A stretch of 33,645 nucleotides of DNA from Sporolactobacillus inulinus (lineage in GTDB: Bacteria; Bacillota; Bacilli; Bacillales; Sporolactobacillaceae): positions 1 to 33,645 of the forward strand of contig NZ_BJMS01000008.1 in assembly GCF_006539285.1 (NCBI RefSeq), in the 5' to 3' direction. Of the stretch, positions 23,953 to 32,959 are shown one piece after another. A program made the translations under genes and the position numbers. The first letter of the stretch is position 1. Every line of letters starts with the position of its first letter. The notes below the pieces were generated by a model, which did no database searches, was not told the origin of the DNA, and was given only the letters and a program-made list of their open reading frames with translations.

Positions 23953-26127
23953 TTGGCTGGTAAACGTCGATTAATTCAATTATTTTCAGGGGCGTTTGTT
24001 CTGTTTGGCGGGGTTTTTTTGCTGATGAGCAGTGCAGGTCCGCTTTTTCTTGGGACCTATTTAAATTACGGAAATCTTGCCTACTCAGCGTTGGACTTAA
24101 CCTGGATCCTGTTGCTATTAACGGTTGTTTTTATACTTTTCTTACTGTCGATGCACCGCTTGTTATGTGCGTGTCATGAGAAAACGGTGTATCGCTTACG
24201 CTTTTTGCTGGTGGCTGTGATTGGTGTCTATGAACTTTTCCTCCTAATCGTATTTTCAGGGGTCCAGCCTCCTGAAATAGATGGCGGGCATGTGTTTATG
24301 AAAGCCTATCATTTATTGGAAACAAACAGAAATGATGCAAGCACAATTTATTTTCAGATCTATCCGAATAATCTCCCTTTGCTGCTGATCCGCTATGGCC
24401 TTTACCACATCTTTCCATTTCAGTCGGTCGATGCATTGTTGTTCCTTGACCATTTGCTCTGTATGACTGTGTTAAATTGCGCTATTTTTTTCTCAGCAAA
24501 GATCGTTAAGATGGTTTTCGGATTGAGGATGAGTGTGTTTTTTTTCGTGCTGATCGCTACTTGTTTCCCATTGTTTTTCTATTCGCTTTACTTTTACTCG
24601 GATACTTTGATGATTATGATGCCACCGCTTTTGATCTATTTATGGATGCGCTATGAGCAGGGCAACAAGCATTATGGTGTTTTGTTTTGTCTCCTGCTCG
24701 CTGCCGGCTGCGTTATTCGCCAGAATCTAATTCTTTTTTTGCCCGCACTAATCATTTATCTGCTCTTACAGAAGCGTATGAAACAGGTTTTGATTCTTAG
24801 TGTTGTGACGCTTGGTGCATTGCTCATCATGCAAAACTCAGTGGTGCAGCTGGCTGAAGGAATGCATCTTAAGTCAAACGATCGTGTGAAGATGCCGACG
24901 ACACACTGGATCATGCTTGGCCTGTCCGAACAAGGTCGGTATAATTACAAAGATTTTCAACGAACATTCAACAAAGAGACGCAGGAAGAGAAAAGAAAAG
25001 TGACGACTGATGAAATCAAGAAAAGGCTGCATGAGAAATCAATCGGAGCACTGGTATCTCTGTGGTTTGTTAAAGCGTTCCGCGTCTATGCAGATGGCTC
25101 GATGGGCTACTATTGGTATCTGGGAAATACATCAACACACTCCTTGATGTACGATTATTTAATTGGAGGACAACGCGCGTTATTTCTTCTAATCATTCAA
25201 GCCTTCCACTGTGCCAATTTGTTTTTTCTTCTTTGTTCTGCACTTCGTTCGTATCGTAAAAAGCAAATCGATACGGATCTGTTGTTGCAAATTATGCTCT
25301 TTGGCAATTTCGTGTTTTATATTTTTGTTTGGGAAGCAGAGCCTCGCTATGCGCTACTGTTCTTCTTCCCATTTCTAATTATGAATTGTTATGGCGTTTC
25401 CAGGTTGCAGCAGTGGCTCAGTGAAAAGAGGCAGATGCATCGCTCGCTGTGGCCAATAACGAGTCAGCGTGCCGCACATCTGCTTGTGATCCTGCTTTTA
25501 GCTGTTACTGTTTTCCATTTCCGTGCGATCACACAAGAGAGTGATGTGCAATACCGCTATGCGATAAATCAAAATCAGCGCAAAGGCTCGCTTCAAGCTC
25601 GAGTTTCGCTTAACCAGAATGTTTCACAAACCTTTTATGCGGATCGGTCATTTGATCATATCTCATTAGGAATGTCTCGTTCAAAAGGGGAGGGCACATA
25701 TCAAGTAACACTTCGCTCTCGATCTGGGGATGAAGGACAAACGAAGCGATTTACAAAACATGACTTGAAGAGAGGAACACTTTCCGATTTTAATTTTGTT
25801 CGCCCTTTTCGCGGCAAGAAGAAGTATGTCTTAACGGTTTCGATGATTGGCAATCAGCAGCAGAGTTATCTAGACTTGGCGATCCATGGAAAAGGATTAT
25901 TCGAACAGAGAGATTTGTATCGAGGCGGTTCTTTAAGGGTCAACGGACGAATGTTAGAGGGAAAAGACTTACAATTCCGTGCTTATCTGCGTGATACACG
26001 TCCCTATTTATCAACAACGAGTTATTTCGCGTTTGTGAGTATCCTGCTCCTGATGATCATCCTGTTTGCAGATGTATATCGAGACCCAGCTGAAGTGCTA
26101 CGGCACATGCCTCCCGATCCTGCTTAA
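23953..26127 (+). CDS. polytopic membrane protein, GT-C glycosyltransferase-like
   Basis: A 724-aa protein with about ten or more TM segments up to residue 510, a beta-rich extracytoplasmic-like domain (about 530-690) and one C-terminal TM segment. After the third hydrophobic segment comes PEIDGGHVFMKAYHLL with Asp110, placed like the catalytic acidic residue in the first outer loop of GT-C enzymes such as PMT/ArnT. This suggests a lipid-linked sugar transferase acting on cell-surface polymers. It begins with TTG at 23953; the ribosome binding site is weak (GGGTGTGAG) and no closer ATG exists. It stands alone between terminators. The class is inference from layout; donor and acceptor are unknown. 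Confidence 0.7.
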   Translation: MAGKRRLIQLFSGAFVLFGGVFLLMSSAGPLFLGTYLNYGNLAYSALDLTWILLLLTVVFILFLLSMHRLLCACHEKTVYRLRFLLVAVIGVYELFLLIVFSGVQPPEIDGGHVFMKAYHLLETNRNDASTIYFQIYPNNLPLLLIRYGLYHIFPFQSVDALLFLDHLLCMTVLNCAIFFSAKIVKMVFGLRMSVFFFVLIATCFPLFFYSLYFYSDTLMIMMPPLLIYLWMRYEQGNKHYGVLFCLLLAAGCVIRQNLILFLPALIIYLLLQKRMKQVLILSVVTLGALLIMQNSVVQLAEGMHLKSNDRVKMPTTHWIMLGLSEQGRYNYKDFQRTFNKETQEEKRKVTTDEIKKRLHEKSIGALVSLWFVKAFRVYADGSMGYYWYLGNTSTHSLMYDYLIGGQRALFLLIIQAFHCANLFFLLCSALRSYRKKQIDTDLLLQIMLFGNFVFYIFVWEAEPRYALLFFFPFLIMNCYGVSRLQQWLSEKRQMHRSLWPITSQRAAHLLVILLLAVTVFHFRAITQESDVQYRYAINQNQRKGSLQARVSLNQNVSQTFYADRSFDHISLGMSRSKGEGTYQVTLRSRSGDEGQTKRFTKHDLKRGTLSDFNFVRPFRGKKKYVLTVSMIGNQQQSYLDLAIHGKGLFEQRDLYRGGSLRVNGRMLEGKDLQFRAYLRDTRPYLSTTSYFAFVSILLLMIILFADVYRDPAEVLRHMPPDPA

Positions 26128-26296
26128 TTGGTACATGGAAAATGCCTCCGTCTTTACTGAAGTGAAGATTGTTGTGGAATTTTGTACTTGAGTGGATTGT
26201 GGGTGTTGAAAAAAACATTTGATTTGGAGAACCTGGCCGAATGGGTTAAACTTAAAGAAGAGAAAAACATAAATTTTGATAAAATAGGTGATTGAA

Positions 26297-27196
26297 ATGA
26301 AGATCGGACTTATTGGATTGGGAAAGATGGGGTACAACCTTGCACTTAATATGTCTGAACATGGTTTTGCGGTTAACGCCTTCGACCTGTCCGAAGCAGC
26401 TGTAAAAAAAGCACAAGAAACTGAAGGGATTGAAGGTTTCACTTCAGTAGAAAAGTTGGTAAACAGCCTTAACACGCCTCGGGTATTCTGGCTGATGGTT
26501 CCAGCAGGGGATCCGACAGAACAAACGCTCAAAACGCTTCTTCCTCTGCTTGACGAAGGCGATATTGTGCTTGATGGAGGCAACTCACGCTACACAGATA
26601 CACTTCGCCGTTACGCGCTATGTAAACAACAAGGCATCTCATTTATGGATGTCGGTACATCCGGCGGGATGAGCGGTGCGCGCCATGGTGCTTGTATCAT
26701 GGTCGGCGGAGAAGAACGATCCTTTAGCTATCTCGAACCACTCTTTAAAGCGATATCGGTTGAGGATGGCTATCTCTATACGGGGAAAGCAGGGAGTGGC
26801 CATTTCTTAAAAATGGTTCATAATGGCGTCGAATATGGCATGATGCAGTCGCTTGCCGAAGGGTTTGAAGTTTTGCAGAAAAGTGAATTTGATTACGATA
26901 ATCAGGCTGTGGCAAAGGTGTGGAACCATGGTTCAGTGATCCGCAGCTGGCTTGTGGAACTTCTTGAAGATGCTTTTTCAAAGGATGGTAATCTAGAGAA
27001 GCTGAGTGGGGTAATGTCCTCATCTGGTGAAGGAAAATGGACGCTGGAGACCGCTCTTGATATGCAAGTACCGACTCCGGTCATTGCTCTATCACTTTTG
27101 ATGCGTTATCGTTCTCTGGAAAACGATACGTTCTCTGGCAAAGTGGTTGCTGCCTTGCGTAATGAATTTGGCGGACATGCTGTTGTTGAAAAATAA
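26297..27196 (+). CDS. gnd: 6-phosphogluconate dehydrogenase, decarboxylating, short form
   Basis: Oxidative decarboxylation of 6-phosphogluconate to ribulose-5-phosphate. At 299 aa it belongs to the short (YqeC-type) group, which lacks the long C-terminal domain of the ~470-aa enzyme and is often NAD-preferring. The nucleotide motif GLGKMG is at the N-terminus, followed by GTSGGMSGARHG and the catalytic KMVHNGVEYGMMQ. The ATG at 26297 is chosen, with TAGGTGAT upstream; the GTG at 26288 lies inside that site. It is convergent with the pyruvate oxidase gene and shares its terminator. Confidence 0.92.
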   Translation: MKIGLIGLGKMGYNLALNMSEHGFAVNAFDLSEAAVKKAQETEGIEGFTSVEKLVNSLNTPRVFWLMVPAGDPTEQTLKTLLPLLDEGDIVLDGGNSRYTDTLRRYALCKQQGISFMDVGTSGGMSGARHGACIMVGGEERSFSYLEPLFKAISVEDGYLYTGKAGSGHFLKMVHNGVEYGMMQSLAEGFEVLQKSEFDYDNQAVAKVWNHGSVIRSWLVELLEDAFSKDGNLEKLSGVMSSSGEGKWTLETALDMQVPTPVIALSLLMRYRSLENDTFSGKVVAALRNEFGGHAVVEK

Positions 27197-27211
27197 AGCC
27201 TTGTGAATCAG

Positions 27212-27247
27212 AAAAGGATCTGCCCCTTTACGGGCAGATCCTTTTTT
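27212..27247. terminator. bidirectional terminator between gnd and pox
   Basis: A 14-bp perfect stem, 27212-27225 with 27232-27245, around a 6-base loop, followed by TT. The A-rich left arm gives a U-tract on the minus strand too. Confidence 0.93.
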
Positions 27248-27267
27248 GACTTTATTATAAAAATTGA

Positions 27268-28998
27268 TTACAGGAATCGGCGCATAACCGTCTTCATCGG
27301 CGGCATTTTTTCCATTTTGTGATTTTCAGCGATTGATTTCGCCGTAAATCGTGCATAGCCCTTTGCTTCATCCATCACAATTTTTCCTGGAAGCGGCGCA
27401 GCATTTACATCTACAGCAACATCAAGAATTACCGGTACGTCTGATGCTTTGGCCTGTTCCAGAGCCGGCTGGAGTTCTTCATAGTTTTGAATCCGGAATC
27501 CTTTTCCGCCGCATGCTTCTGCAAACTTGGCATAATCAATATCACCAAAGTCAACAGCATATTTTAATTGACCGGCGGACTGTTGTTCATATTTAATGAA
27601 TGCCAATTGTTTGTTGTTTAAAACGACAACAATTATCGGCATTTTGTAATGAACGGCCGTAGCAAAGTCTTGCATCACCATGGCAAAGGCACCATCACCC
27701 GTGATGGCAATGGCTTGACGATCCGGGAATGTCTGCTTGGCTGCGATGGCACCGGGAAGACCGCATCCCATCGTACCTAGCCATGCGGAAACAATAAAAT
27801 CTTGATTTTCTCTAAGTCTGAGATAACGCGTTGACCAAACGGTTGACGTACCGACATCCACAGAATAGATCGTGTCATCCTCAGAAATGGATTCAATGCC
27901 TGCCATCAATGCTTCAGGAGCAATCGGTGATTTCTTTTGATCTTGGTCCTCATTCATCCAGTTCCACCAAGTCTTCATGTTGTCTTGGCATGTTTTCAGG
28001 AATGGACGGTCGGAAACAGGTGTCACGTGTTCGGTTAAGTAGTCGAGCGCTTCAGCAGAATCACCGACAATTCCATTGGTTACCGCATAACGCTTACCGA
28101 TTTTTTCAGGATCAATGTCGATCTGAACGCATTTTGCACCTTCCGGAAGATACGCTGCATAGGGATAGTCGGTACCGATCATGATCAGCAAATCGGAACT
28201 TTTCATTGCTCGATAAGCAGGCTTTGTACCGATTTTGCCAATATTGCCAATAAAGTTCGGGTGCAAGTCTGAAATTGCTCCTTTGCCTGGCAGTGTAATC
28301 GCAACGGGTGCATCGATACGTTCTGCAAAGGCTTTGAGTTCATTCTTTGCATTTTTCGCGCCAACACCTGCTAAAATGACCGGGCTTGTTGCCTTGTTAA
28401 TTAAGGCAACAGCATCATTCAAATCATCTTGAACAAGACCAGGCGTTTTCTTCTCAAAAATCGTTGAAAGTTGAGGCGCGCTGTCGGAAATTTCACCTAG
28501 CGGAATATCATCCGGAATGGAGAGAACCGCAACGCCGCGTTTTGTATAAGCAGTGCGGATTGCTTGGTTGACAACAGCCGGGAAGCTTTCAGCACTTGTG
28601 ATCTTTTTGTTGTATACAGCAACATCTTTAAACAGTTCCACTGTGTCGACTTCTTGAAAATAATCGGTTCCGGTCAAACGTGATGGAATATGTCCGACAA
28701 GTACAAGCATCGGTACATGATCCATCTTAGCATCATACATGCCGTTGAGTAGGTGAATCGCACCAGGACCGCCAATAGCAAGGCATACACCGATTTTTCC
28801 GGTTAGTTTTGAATAAGCTGCGGCTGCGAGTGAAGCGACTTCTTCATGACGAACCGTGTAAAATTTTATTTTGCTTTCTTCTTTGCGTAGTGCTTCAACC
28901 ATCGTGTCGATGGAGTCGCCGGGGATACCATAAATATGATTAATGCCCCAGTTTTCCAGCAACCTGACGACTGCGTCACTTGCTTTTACTTTTCCCAT
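27268..28998 (-). CDS. pox: pyruvate oxidase
   Basis: A TPP- and FAD-dependent enzyme that in lactic acid bacteria turns pyruvate, phosphate and O2 into acetyl phosphate, CO2 and H2O2. The 576-aa protein shows the conserved catalytic Glu in RHEEVASLAAAAY (about residue 50) and the TPP-binding GDGAFAM followed by NN in the C-terminal third. The ATG at 28998 has GGAGGAGGA 7 bases upstream, which rules out the ATG at 29058. It is monocistronic and convergent with gnd. A quinone-dependent (PoxB-type) enzyme is the alternative; I did not see a clear C-terminal membrane-binding helix. No clear cre site is visible upstream. Confidence 0.9.
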   Translation of the reverse strand: MGKVKASDAVVRLLENWGINHIYGIPGDSIDTMVEALRKEESKIKFYTVRHEEVASLAAAAYSKLTGKIGVCLAIGGPGAIHLLNGMYDAKMDHVPMLVLVGHIPSRLTGTDYFQEVDTVELFKDVAVYNKKITSAESFPAVVNQAIRTAYTKRGVAVLSIPDDIPLGEISDSAPQLSTIFEKKTPGLVQDDLNDAVALINKATSPVILAGVGAKNAKNELKAFAERIDAPVAITLPGKGAISDLHPNFIGNIGKIGTKPAYRAMKSSDLLIMIGTDYPYAAYLPEGAKCVQIDIDPEKIGKRYAVTNGIVGDSAEALDYLTEHVTPVSDRPFLKTCQDNMKTWWNWMNEDQDQKKSPIAPEALMAGIESISEDDTIYSVDVGTSTVWSTRYLRLRENQDFIVSAWLGTMGCGLPGAIAAKQTFPDRQAIAITGDGAFAMVMQDFATAVHYKMPIIVVVLNNKQLAFIKYEQQSAGQLKYAVDFGDIDYAKFAEACGGKGFRIQNYEELQPALEQAKASDVPVILDVAVDVNAAPLPGKIVMDEAKGYARFTAKSIAENHKMEKMPPMKTVMRRFL

Positions 28999-29236
28999 AT
29001 TGGGTTCCTCCTCCAGAGTTGAACACATTCTTGAAACAGATCTTTGTTTGCGTTTCAAGAACTTTCTCTATATAAAATGTGACAATAAATTGAACCTTAT
29101 GAGTCTATTTTATGACAAACAGAAAAAAATGCAAACGGATATGCTCATAAATAATAAGCGGACAGGGTTATCGATACTTCTTTTTCAACTGGATTGTTTC
29201 TATAATAGAGAAGAAGAATTGAAGGAGGGATTGTGC

Positions 29237-29827
29237 TTGAGTTTTGTTTCAATTATTGCATCGAATCAATGGGTATCAGTGGTGAGTGACGGAAACCAAG
29301 TTGAAGCAAGCAATGCGGGAGAGGTTCAGATCAGTTTGTCGAAGAAACCAAGTTTTGTACGTATTTCAGAATATCAATTCATCGCATGTACGGGAAGTGA
29401 GAAACGATTGAAAAGGATAAAACGTCTTTTCACGTTTCAGGACCATCCTTATAAGATTGATTCTGCAATGCTTGCACAGCTGAAAGAAGAGGTAACATCC
29501 GTACCTAGTGACCGGCAAGATGTTTTGCTCGCGATAGCCGATGCTGCTGAAGGCTGTGTCTGCCGCATGATCTCAAATAAACCCGGGGCACGTTGGATTA
29601 CGCTACGCCCGGAGTATGATAGAGCAGCTACACTTTTTTTGGCAGGAAAAGGAATTGATGAACAGAAAATCAGCTTTCTATCTGATGAGTGCAATCGGCT
29701 TTTGCGTCATAAAGAGGGGAAGTTAGACAATGCGATTATCGTGCAGACGCAGCTTAATCGCATTGCAGCAACACTTGATGCGACAATTGGTTCCCGAGTT
29801 TTTCATTTATCGATTAAAGCGCCTTGA
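29237..29827 (+). CDS. protein with proteasome-like sequence pattern, 196 aa
   Basis: A cytoplasmic protein with no signal or membrane segment. The N-terminus pattern, a strand followed by VSVVSDG and later FVRISEYQFIACTGS with a helix, recalls the start of Ntn-hydrolase folds such as HslV (a DG turn, then a strand ending in G). The protein begins MSFVS and has no Thr at position 2, so classic HslV-type catalysis is unlikely. The TTG at 29237 is set by AAGGAGG at 29222-29228 (spacing 8). It diverges from pox and is convergent with the UbiB gene. I recall similar unassigned Bacillus proteins; the fold is inference only. Confidence 0.65.
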   Translation: MSFVSIIASNQWVSVVSDGNQVEASNAGEVQISLSKKPSFVRISEYQFIACTGSEKRLKRIKRLFTFQDHPYKIDSAMLAQLKEEVTSVPSDRQDVLLAIADAAEGCVCRMISNKPGARWITLRPEYDRAATLFLAGKGIDEQKISFLSDECNRLLRHKEGKLDNAIIVQTQLNRIAATLDATIGSRVFHLSIKAP

Positions 29828-29941
29828 TCGATAAAAAAATCATCCTGAGGTTTGAGCGGCAAACAGTGAAGCGGATGTCATTGCATGTTCACTGAGGAGT
29901 CAAAGGATTAATTCTGACCAAAAGTGATGGAAGCTCTGGTT

Positions 29942-31621
29942 TTAAAAACGGCCGGAGCGGAAAATTGAAAGAAGGACGATCATAAACATGAAAAGAACGA
30001 TAGTGACCGCTATGCCAAGAATTGGGATGTTACTGATAAGCGATCGAGCACCGAATGCCTCGCCAAGAATAATACATGCCAAAATGATGCTGAATGAAAG
30101 CAGCATAATACTGAATGAAATACGGTTCGCAGCGCGATCCACTTTGGCAAGCAGAAATTCCAATTGAGGAAGTTTCATTTCGACACGGGTTTTCCCTTTA
30201 TTTAAATGCGTGAGTGTTTTCCGCAATAAAGAAGGCAAGTGTATGCTGTTATCAACAACATCATAACTGTTCATGAATAGTTTCTTTGTGAGATCAGTCA
30301 GGTTCAACCGGTGTATGAGTAATTTATGACCATAGGGTTCTGCAAGCTCAAGAATGCTTATTTCACAATCAAGTTGGGTAATAATTCCCTCGAGTGTGAT
30401 GAGTGATTTTCCGAGCAGTGTATAGTTCTTTGGAATGCCAATCCGATGTTTTTTGGTCACTTCAAAGATATCATGAACCACCTTACCGATGTGAACTTTT
30501 TTAAAAGGGAGCATGTAATATTTTTCACGAAGTGCATCCAGATCTGTTTTGAACTGACGCTCATTCAAATCGTCTGGAATGTCGGTCATTACAGACAACG
30601 TACGAACCAACAAGTCTGTGTTGCCTTTCATTAATCCAATAATTAAATCGCCAAAATCTCGTTTCATCGTTTCATTTAAATAACCGACTTGACCAAAATC
30701 AATGTAGCCGATTTTGTTTCCGGAGAAGAAGAATAAATTGCCGGGATGAGGATCTCCGTGAAAAATGCCGAAGATGAGCGCTTGATCAAGAAAGGAACGA
30801 ACAAGCCATTCACAGAGCGTTGTTTTATCAATCCCTGCCGGAGTATGCTCAATCAAATCCTGAACTTTGTAACCGTTAATATAGTCTAAGGTTAAGACGC
30901 GGGCTGAGGAATAATCATCGTAAACCTTAGGAATGACGACTTGATCGTTATCACTAAAAAAGGAATAAAGCTTTTTCGTGTTTCGCGCTTCTCGTGTATA
31001 GTCCAATTCTTTATGAACGGCTGTAGAAAATTCTTCCACGAGATCCAACACTTGATAAGTGCGTGCCCATTCGTACCGTTTATCGACAAGGGAGGCTAAG
31101 TCCCATAGAATTTCAATGTCATTGGCAACAATAGATTCAATGTCAGGACGTCTGATTTTAACGGCAACTTCCTCGCCACTTTTCAATTGAGCATGGTGCG
31201 CCTGACCCATTGAAGCCGCGGCGATACACGAATCATCAAAACGAGCAAAGACTTCTTCAACGGGTGCCCCGAATTCCTCAGCAATAATCTGCTTGATGGA
31301 TTCTACGTTTACGGGTGTAACCTGATCCTGAAGATTGCGCAGTTCGTCAGCAATTTGCTCCGGTAATATATCGGTCCTCAAGCTGAGCAGTTGGCCAAGT
31401 TTAATAAAAGTAGGTCCGAGTTCTTCTAACATAAGCCGTATACGTTGCCCTAATGACCGCTGCTCTTTCCCGTTTCCAGATAAATCAGCCGCAATCTGTT
31501 TGGGTAATGAGAGTAAATGAAACAGGCCGACATCTTTTACAAGATAGCCGAATCCGTATTTAACCAGAACTGAAACAATTTCCCGATATCTTTTAAGATG
31601 ACGAATGTGTTTTCCAATCAT
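29942..31621 (-). CDS. AarF/UbiB (ABC1/ADCK) family kinase-like protein
   Basis: An atypical protein-kinase-like ATPase of the UbiB family, usually linked to quinone or lipid metabolism. The 559-aa protein has the KxGQ motif (Lys74-Leu-Gly-Gln77), the VAIK-like Lys155, HGDPHPGNL (His288, Asp290) and the metal-binding DFG (Asp308). Two hydrophobic segments close the C-terminus (about 500-550), fitting membrane anchoring. The start at 31621 has CAGGTGAAG upstream; the ATG at 31675 lies inside the previous gene. It follows the phasin-like gene by 22 bases, so they form an operon. No ubiquinone genes are nearby, and the substrate in Firmicutes is unknown. Confidence 0.93.
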   Translation of the reverse strand: MIGKHIRHLKRYREIVSVLVKYGFGYLVKDVGLFHLLSLPKQIAADLSGNGKEQRSLGQRIRLMLEELGPTFIKLGQLLSLRTDILPEQIADELRNLQDQVTPVNVESIKQIIAEEFGAPVEEVFARFDDSCIAAASMGQAHHAQLKSGEEVAVKIRRPDIESIVANDIEILWDLASLVDKRYEWARTYQVLDLVEEFSTAVHKELDYTREARNTKKLYSFFSDNDQVVIPKVYDDYSSARVLTLDYINGYKVQDLIEHTPAGIDKTTLCEWLVRSFLDQALIFGIFHGDPHPGNLFFFSGNKIGYIDFGQVGYLNETMKRDFGDLIIGLMKGNTDLLVRTLSVMTDIPDDLNERQFKTDLDALREKYYMLPFKKVHIGKVVHDIFEVTKKHRIGIPKNYTLLGKSLITLEGIITQLDCEISILELAEPYGHKLLIHRLNLTDLTKKLFMNSYDVVDNSIHLPSLLRKTLTHLNKGKTRVEMKLPQLEFLLAKVDRAANRISFSIMLLSFSIILACIILGEAFGARSLISNIPILGIAVTIVLFMFMIVLLSIFRSGRF

Positions 31622-31643
31622 AGTCACTTCACCTGAAAAAAAG

Positions 31644-31979
31644 TTATTTTTCTTCATTTTCTTTCTGGCTAACAACCGCCTTTAATTGCTTAAATTCAGA
31701 TTCTAACGCGGCAATTTGATGCTGAAGCTGTGCCAGTTCTTCATGTGTGGCAAATCCAAGTTCGTGAAGTGAATCGCTGATTCCTTGATGCAGCTGTTGG
31801 TTCAAATTATCTGTACTTTTCTTTCCTTTATCCCCCAATGTTTTCAGCAACGCCTTCGTTTCATCAGCTGCCGCGCTGCCGTTATTAGAAAGGTCGCTAA
31901 GTATTTTTTCGACTTTCTCCTTGCCGGCAGAGGCTGCTCCGAGCCCAATAAGGAAACCTGTTTTCAACCATTCGTTCAT
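31644..31979 (-). CDS. phasin-like coiled-coil protein, 111 aa
   Basis: A small protein of the polyhydroxyalkanoate regulator/phasin-like (PhaF/PhaI) group. The N-terminus has an amphipathic hydrophobic segment (WLKTGFLIGLGAASAGKEKV, about 4-23). The rest is helical and charged, ending in a coiled coil (EELAQLQHQIAALESEFKQL, about 80-99). The ATG at 31979 has CCTCCTT-encoded AAGGAGG with 8 bases of spacing; the ATG at 31982 is too close. It is the first gene of an operon with the UbiB gene, a pairing I recall from other Firmicutes. It may be a membrane- or granule-surface partner of the kinase; no PHA synthesis genes are in view. Confidence 0.8.
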   Translation of the reverse strand: MNEWLKTGFLIGLGAASAGKEKVEKILSDLSNNGSAAADETKALLKTLGDKGKKSTDNLNQQLHQGISDSLHELGFATHEELAQLQHQIAALESEFKQLKAVVSQKENEEK

Positions 31980-32110
31980 CATTCATTCCTCCTTTTCTTT
32001 TCTCTATTTTAACCGACTGAACGGTACCTGTATACGAAACCAAACTTATTGTCACTTGAACCGTTGTTCTGGTTCTGAATACGTCGCTATCATTCTTTTT
32101 CCATAAACAA

Positions 32111-32143
32111 AAACTCCTGAAGATCGAGATTCTTCAGGAGTTT
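32111..32143 (-). terminator. terminator after lexA
   Basis: A 13-bp perfect stem, 32111-32123 with 32131-32143. On the minus strand it is followed by TTGTTT, and it lies 27 bases past the lexA stop. Confidence 0.88.
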
Positions 32144-32170
32144 GTAAAAGCAATTTACGGATGAGAGAAG

Positions 32171-32782
32171 CTATTTGATGGTGCGAAATACACCGATTAC
32201 TTTTCCGAGGATCACACAGTTATCGAGTAAAATCGGATCCATTGACGGATTTTCCGGTTGCAGACGAATATGGTCTTCCTCTTTGAAGAATCGCTTGACG
32301 GTTGCTTCATTCTCATCAGTCATTGCGACAACAATTTCTCCATTTTCTGCAGTGCGCTGCTGACGGACAATCACTTTGTCGCCGTCGAGAATTCCGGCGT
32401 TAATCATACTTTCACCAGTTACATTGAGAATAAATGCGTCATCGTCTTCAACGATTGAGAGCGGAACAGGGAAATATTCTTCAATATTTTCAACTGCACT
32501 TATCGGAAGTCCTGCGGTCACTTTGCCAATCACCGGAATGTTTACCGTTTTCTCAGTAAAAATGTCTCCATCATGATCGAGAACCTCGATTGCCCTTGGC
32601 TTTGTGGGGTCACGTCTGATTAAGCCTTTTTTTTCAAGTCGTGCTAAATGACCATGTACCGTTGAACTCGATGCAAGCCCAACGGCATCGCAAATCTCGC
32701 GTACAGAAGGGGGGTAGCCTTTACTGGCAACTTCATGTTTTATGTAATCAAGGATTGCTTGCTGCCGATTTGAGAGTTTCAT
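32171..32782 (-). CDS. lexA: SOS repressor LexA
   Basis: Represses DNA-damage genes and cleaves itself when RecA filaments form. The 203-aa protein has an N-terminal winged helix ([19 protein letters not shown], about 37-55). The cleavage site is Ala90-Gly91, the catalytic Ser is Ser125 (VTGES) and the Lys is Lys163 (TVKRF). The ATG at 32782 has AAGGAG upstream; the longer frame to 32881 reads through promoter and operator repeats. It is divergent from yneA, the standard Bacillus order, and its -35 box overlaps an SOS box, so it is autoregulated. Confidence 0.98.
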   Translation of the reverse strand: MKLSNRQQAILDYIKHEVASKGYPPSVREICDAVGLASSSTVHGHLARLEKKGLIRRDPTKPRAIEVLDHDGDIFTEKTVNIPVIGKVTAGLPISAVENIEEYFPVPLSIVEDDDAFILNVTGESMINAGILDGDKVIVRQQRTAENGEIVVAMTDENEATVKRFFKEEDHIRLQPENPSMDPILLDNCVILGKVIGVFRTIK

Positions 32783-32812
32783 GATACTTCTCCTTTTCCT
32801 TATCTTGACAAT

Positions 32813-32841
32813 AGTATAGCATTTGAAAAAAACAGATGCAA
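32813..32841 (-). promoter_or_regulatory. lexA promoter (minus strand)
   Basis: Read on the minus strand: TTGCAT, 17-base spacer, TATACT preceded by TGC (extended -10). The -35 is at 32836-32841 and the -10 at 32813-32818. The SOS box at 32839-32852 overlaps the -35. Confidence 0.8.
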
Positions 32842-32852
32842 ACATTTGTTCT
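32839..32852. promoter_or_regulatory. SOS box 1 (lexA side)
   Basis: CAAACATTTGTTCT has 3 mismatches to CGAACRNRYGTTYG. It overlaps the lexA -35 box. Confidence 0.6.
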
Positions 32853-32876
32853 AAATACATTTGTTCTAAATACATT
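32842..32876. repeat. 15-bp tandem repeat carrying SOS half-sites
   Basis: The unit ACATTTGTTCTAAAT occurs at 32842-32856 and 32857-32871, with a partial third copy (ACATT) to 32876. Each full unit carries a TTTGTTC operator half-site. The repeat lies between the lexA and yneA promoters. Confidence 0.8.
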
Positions 32877-32903
32877 GACACAAATACATGTTCGCATTAA
32901 AAT
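32875..32903 (+). promoter_or_regulatory. yneA promoter with SOS box in the spacer
   Basis: TTGACA (32875-32880), 17-base spacer, TAAAAT (32898-32903). SOS box CAAATACATGTTCG (32881-32894, 2 mismatches) fills the spacer. Confidence 0.85.
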
Positions 32904-32911
32904 AGAGAGAA

Positions 32912-32925
32912 CGAACAAATGTTCT
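32912..32925. promoter_or_regulatory. SOS box 3, strongest (yneA start site)
   Basis: CGAACAAATGTTCT has 1 mismatch to the Bacillus LexA consensus. It lies at the expected transcription start of yneA. A further weak match lies at 32928-32941. Confidence 0.88.
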
Positions 32926-32959
32926 TGAGAACAAGCATTCCTAACGAGGGGGAACAAAA

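Noticed and set aside
29030-29060. cre-like TGAAACGCAAACA upstream of pox
   Set aside because: It is one base short of the 14-bp CcpA consensus spacing, and alternative alignments need several mismatches.
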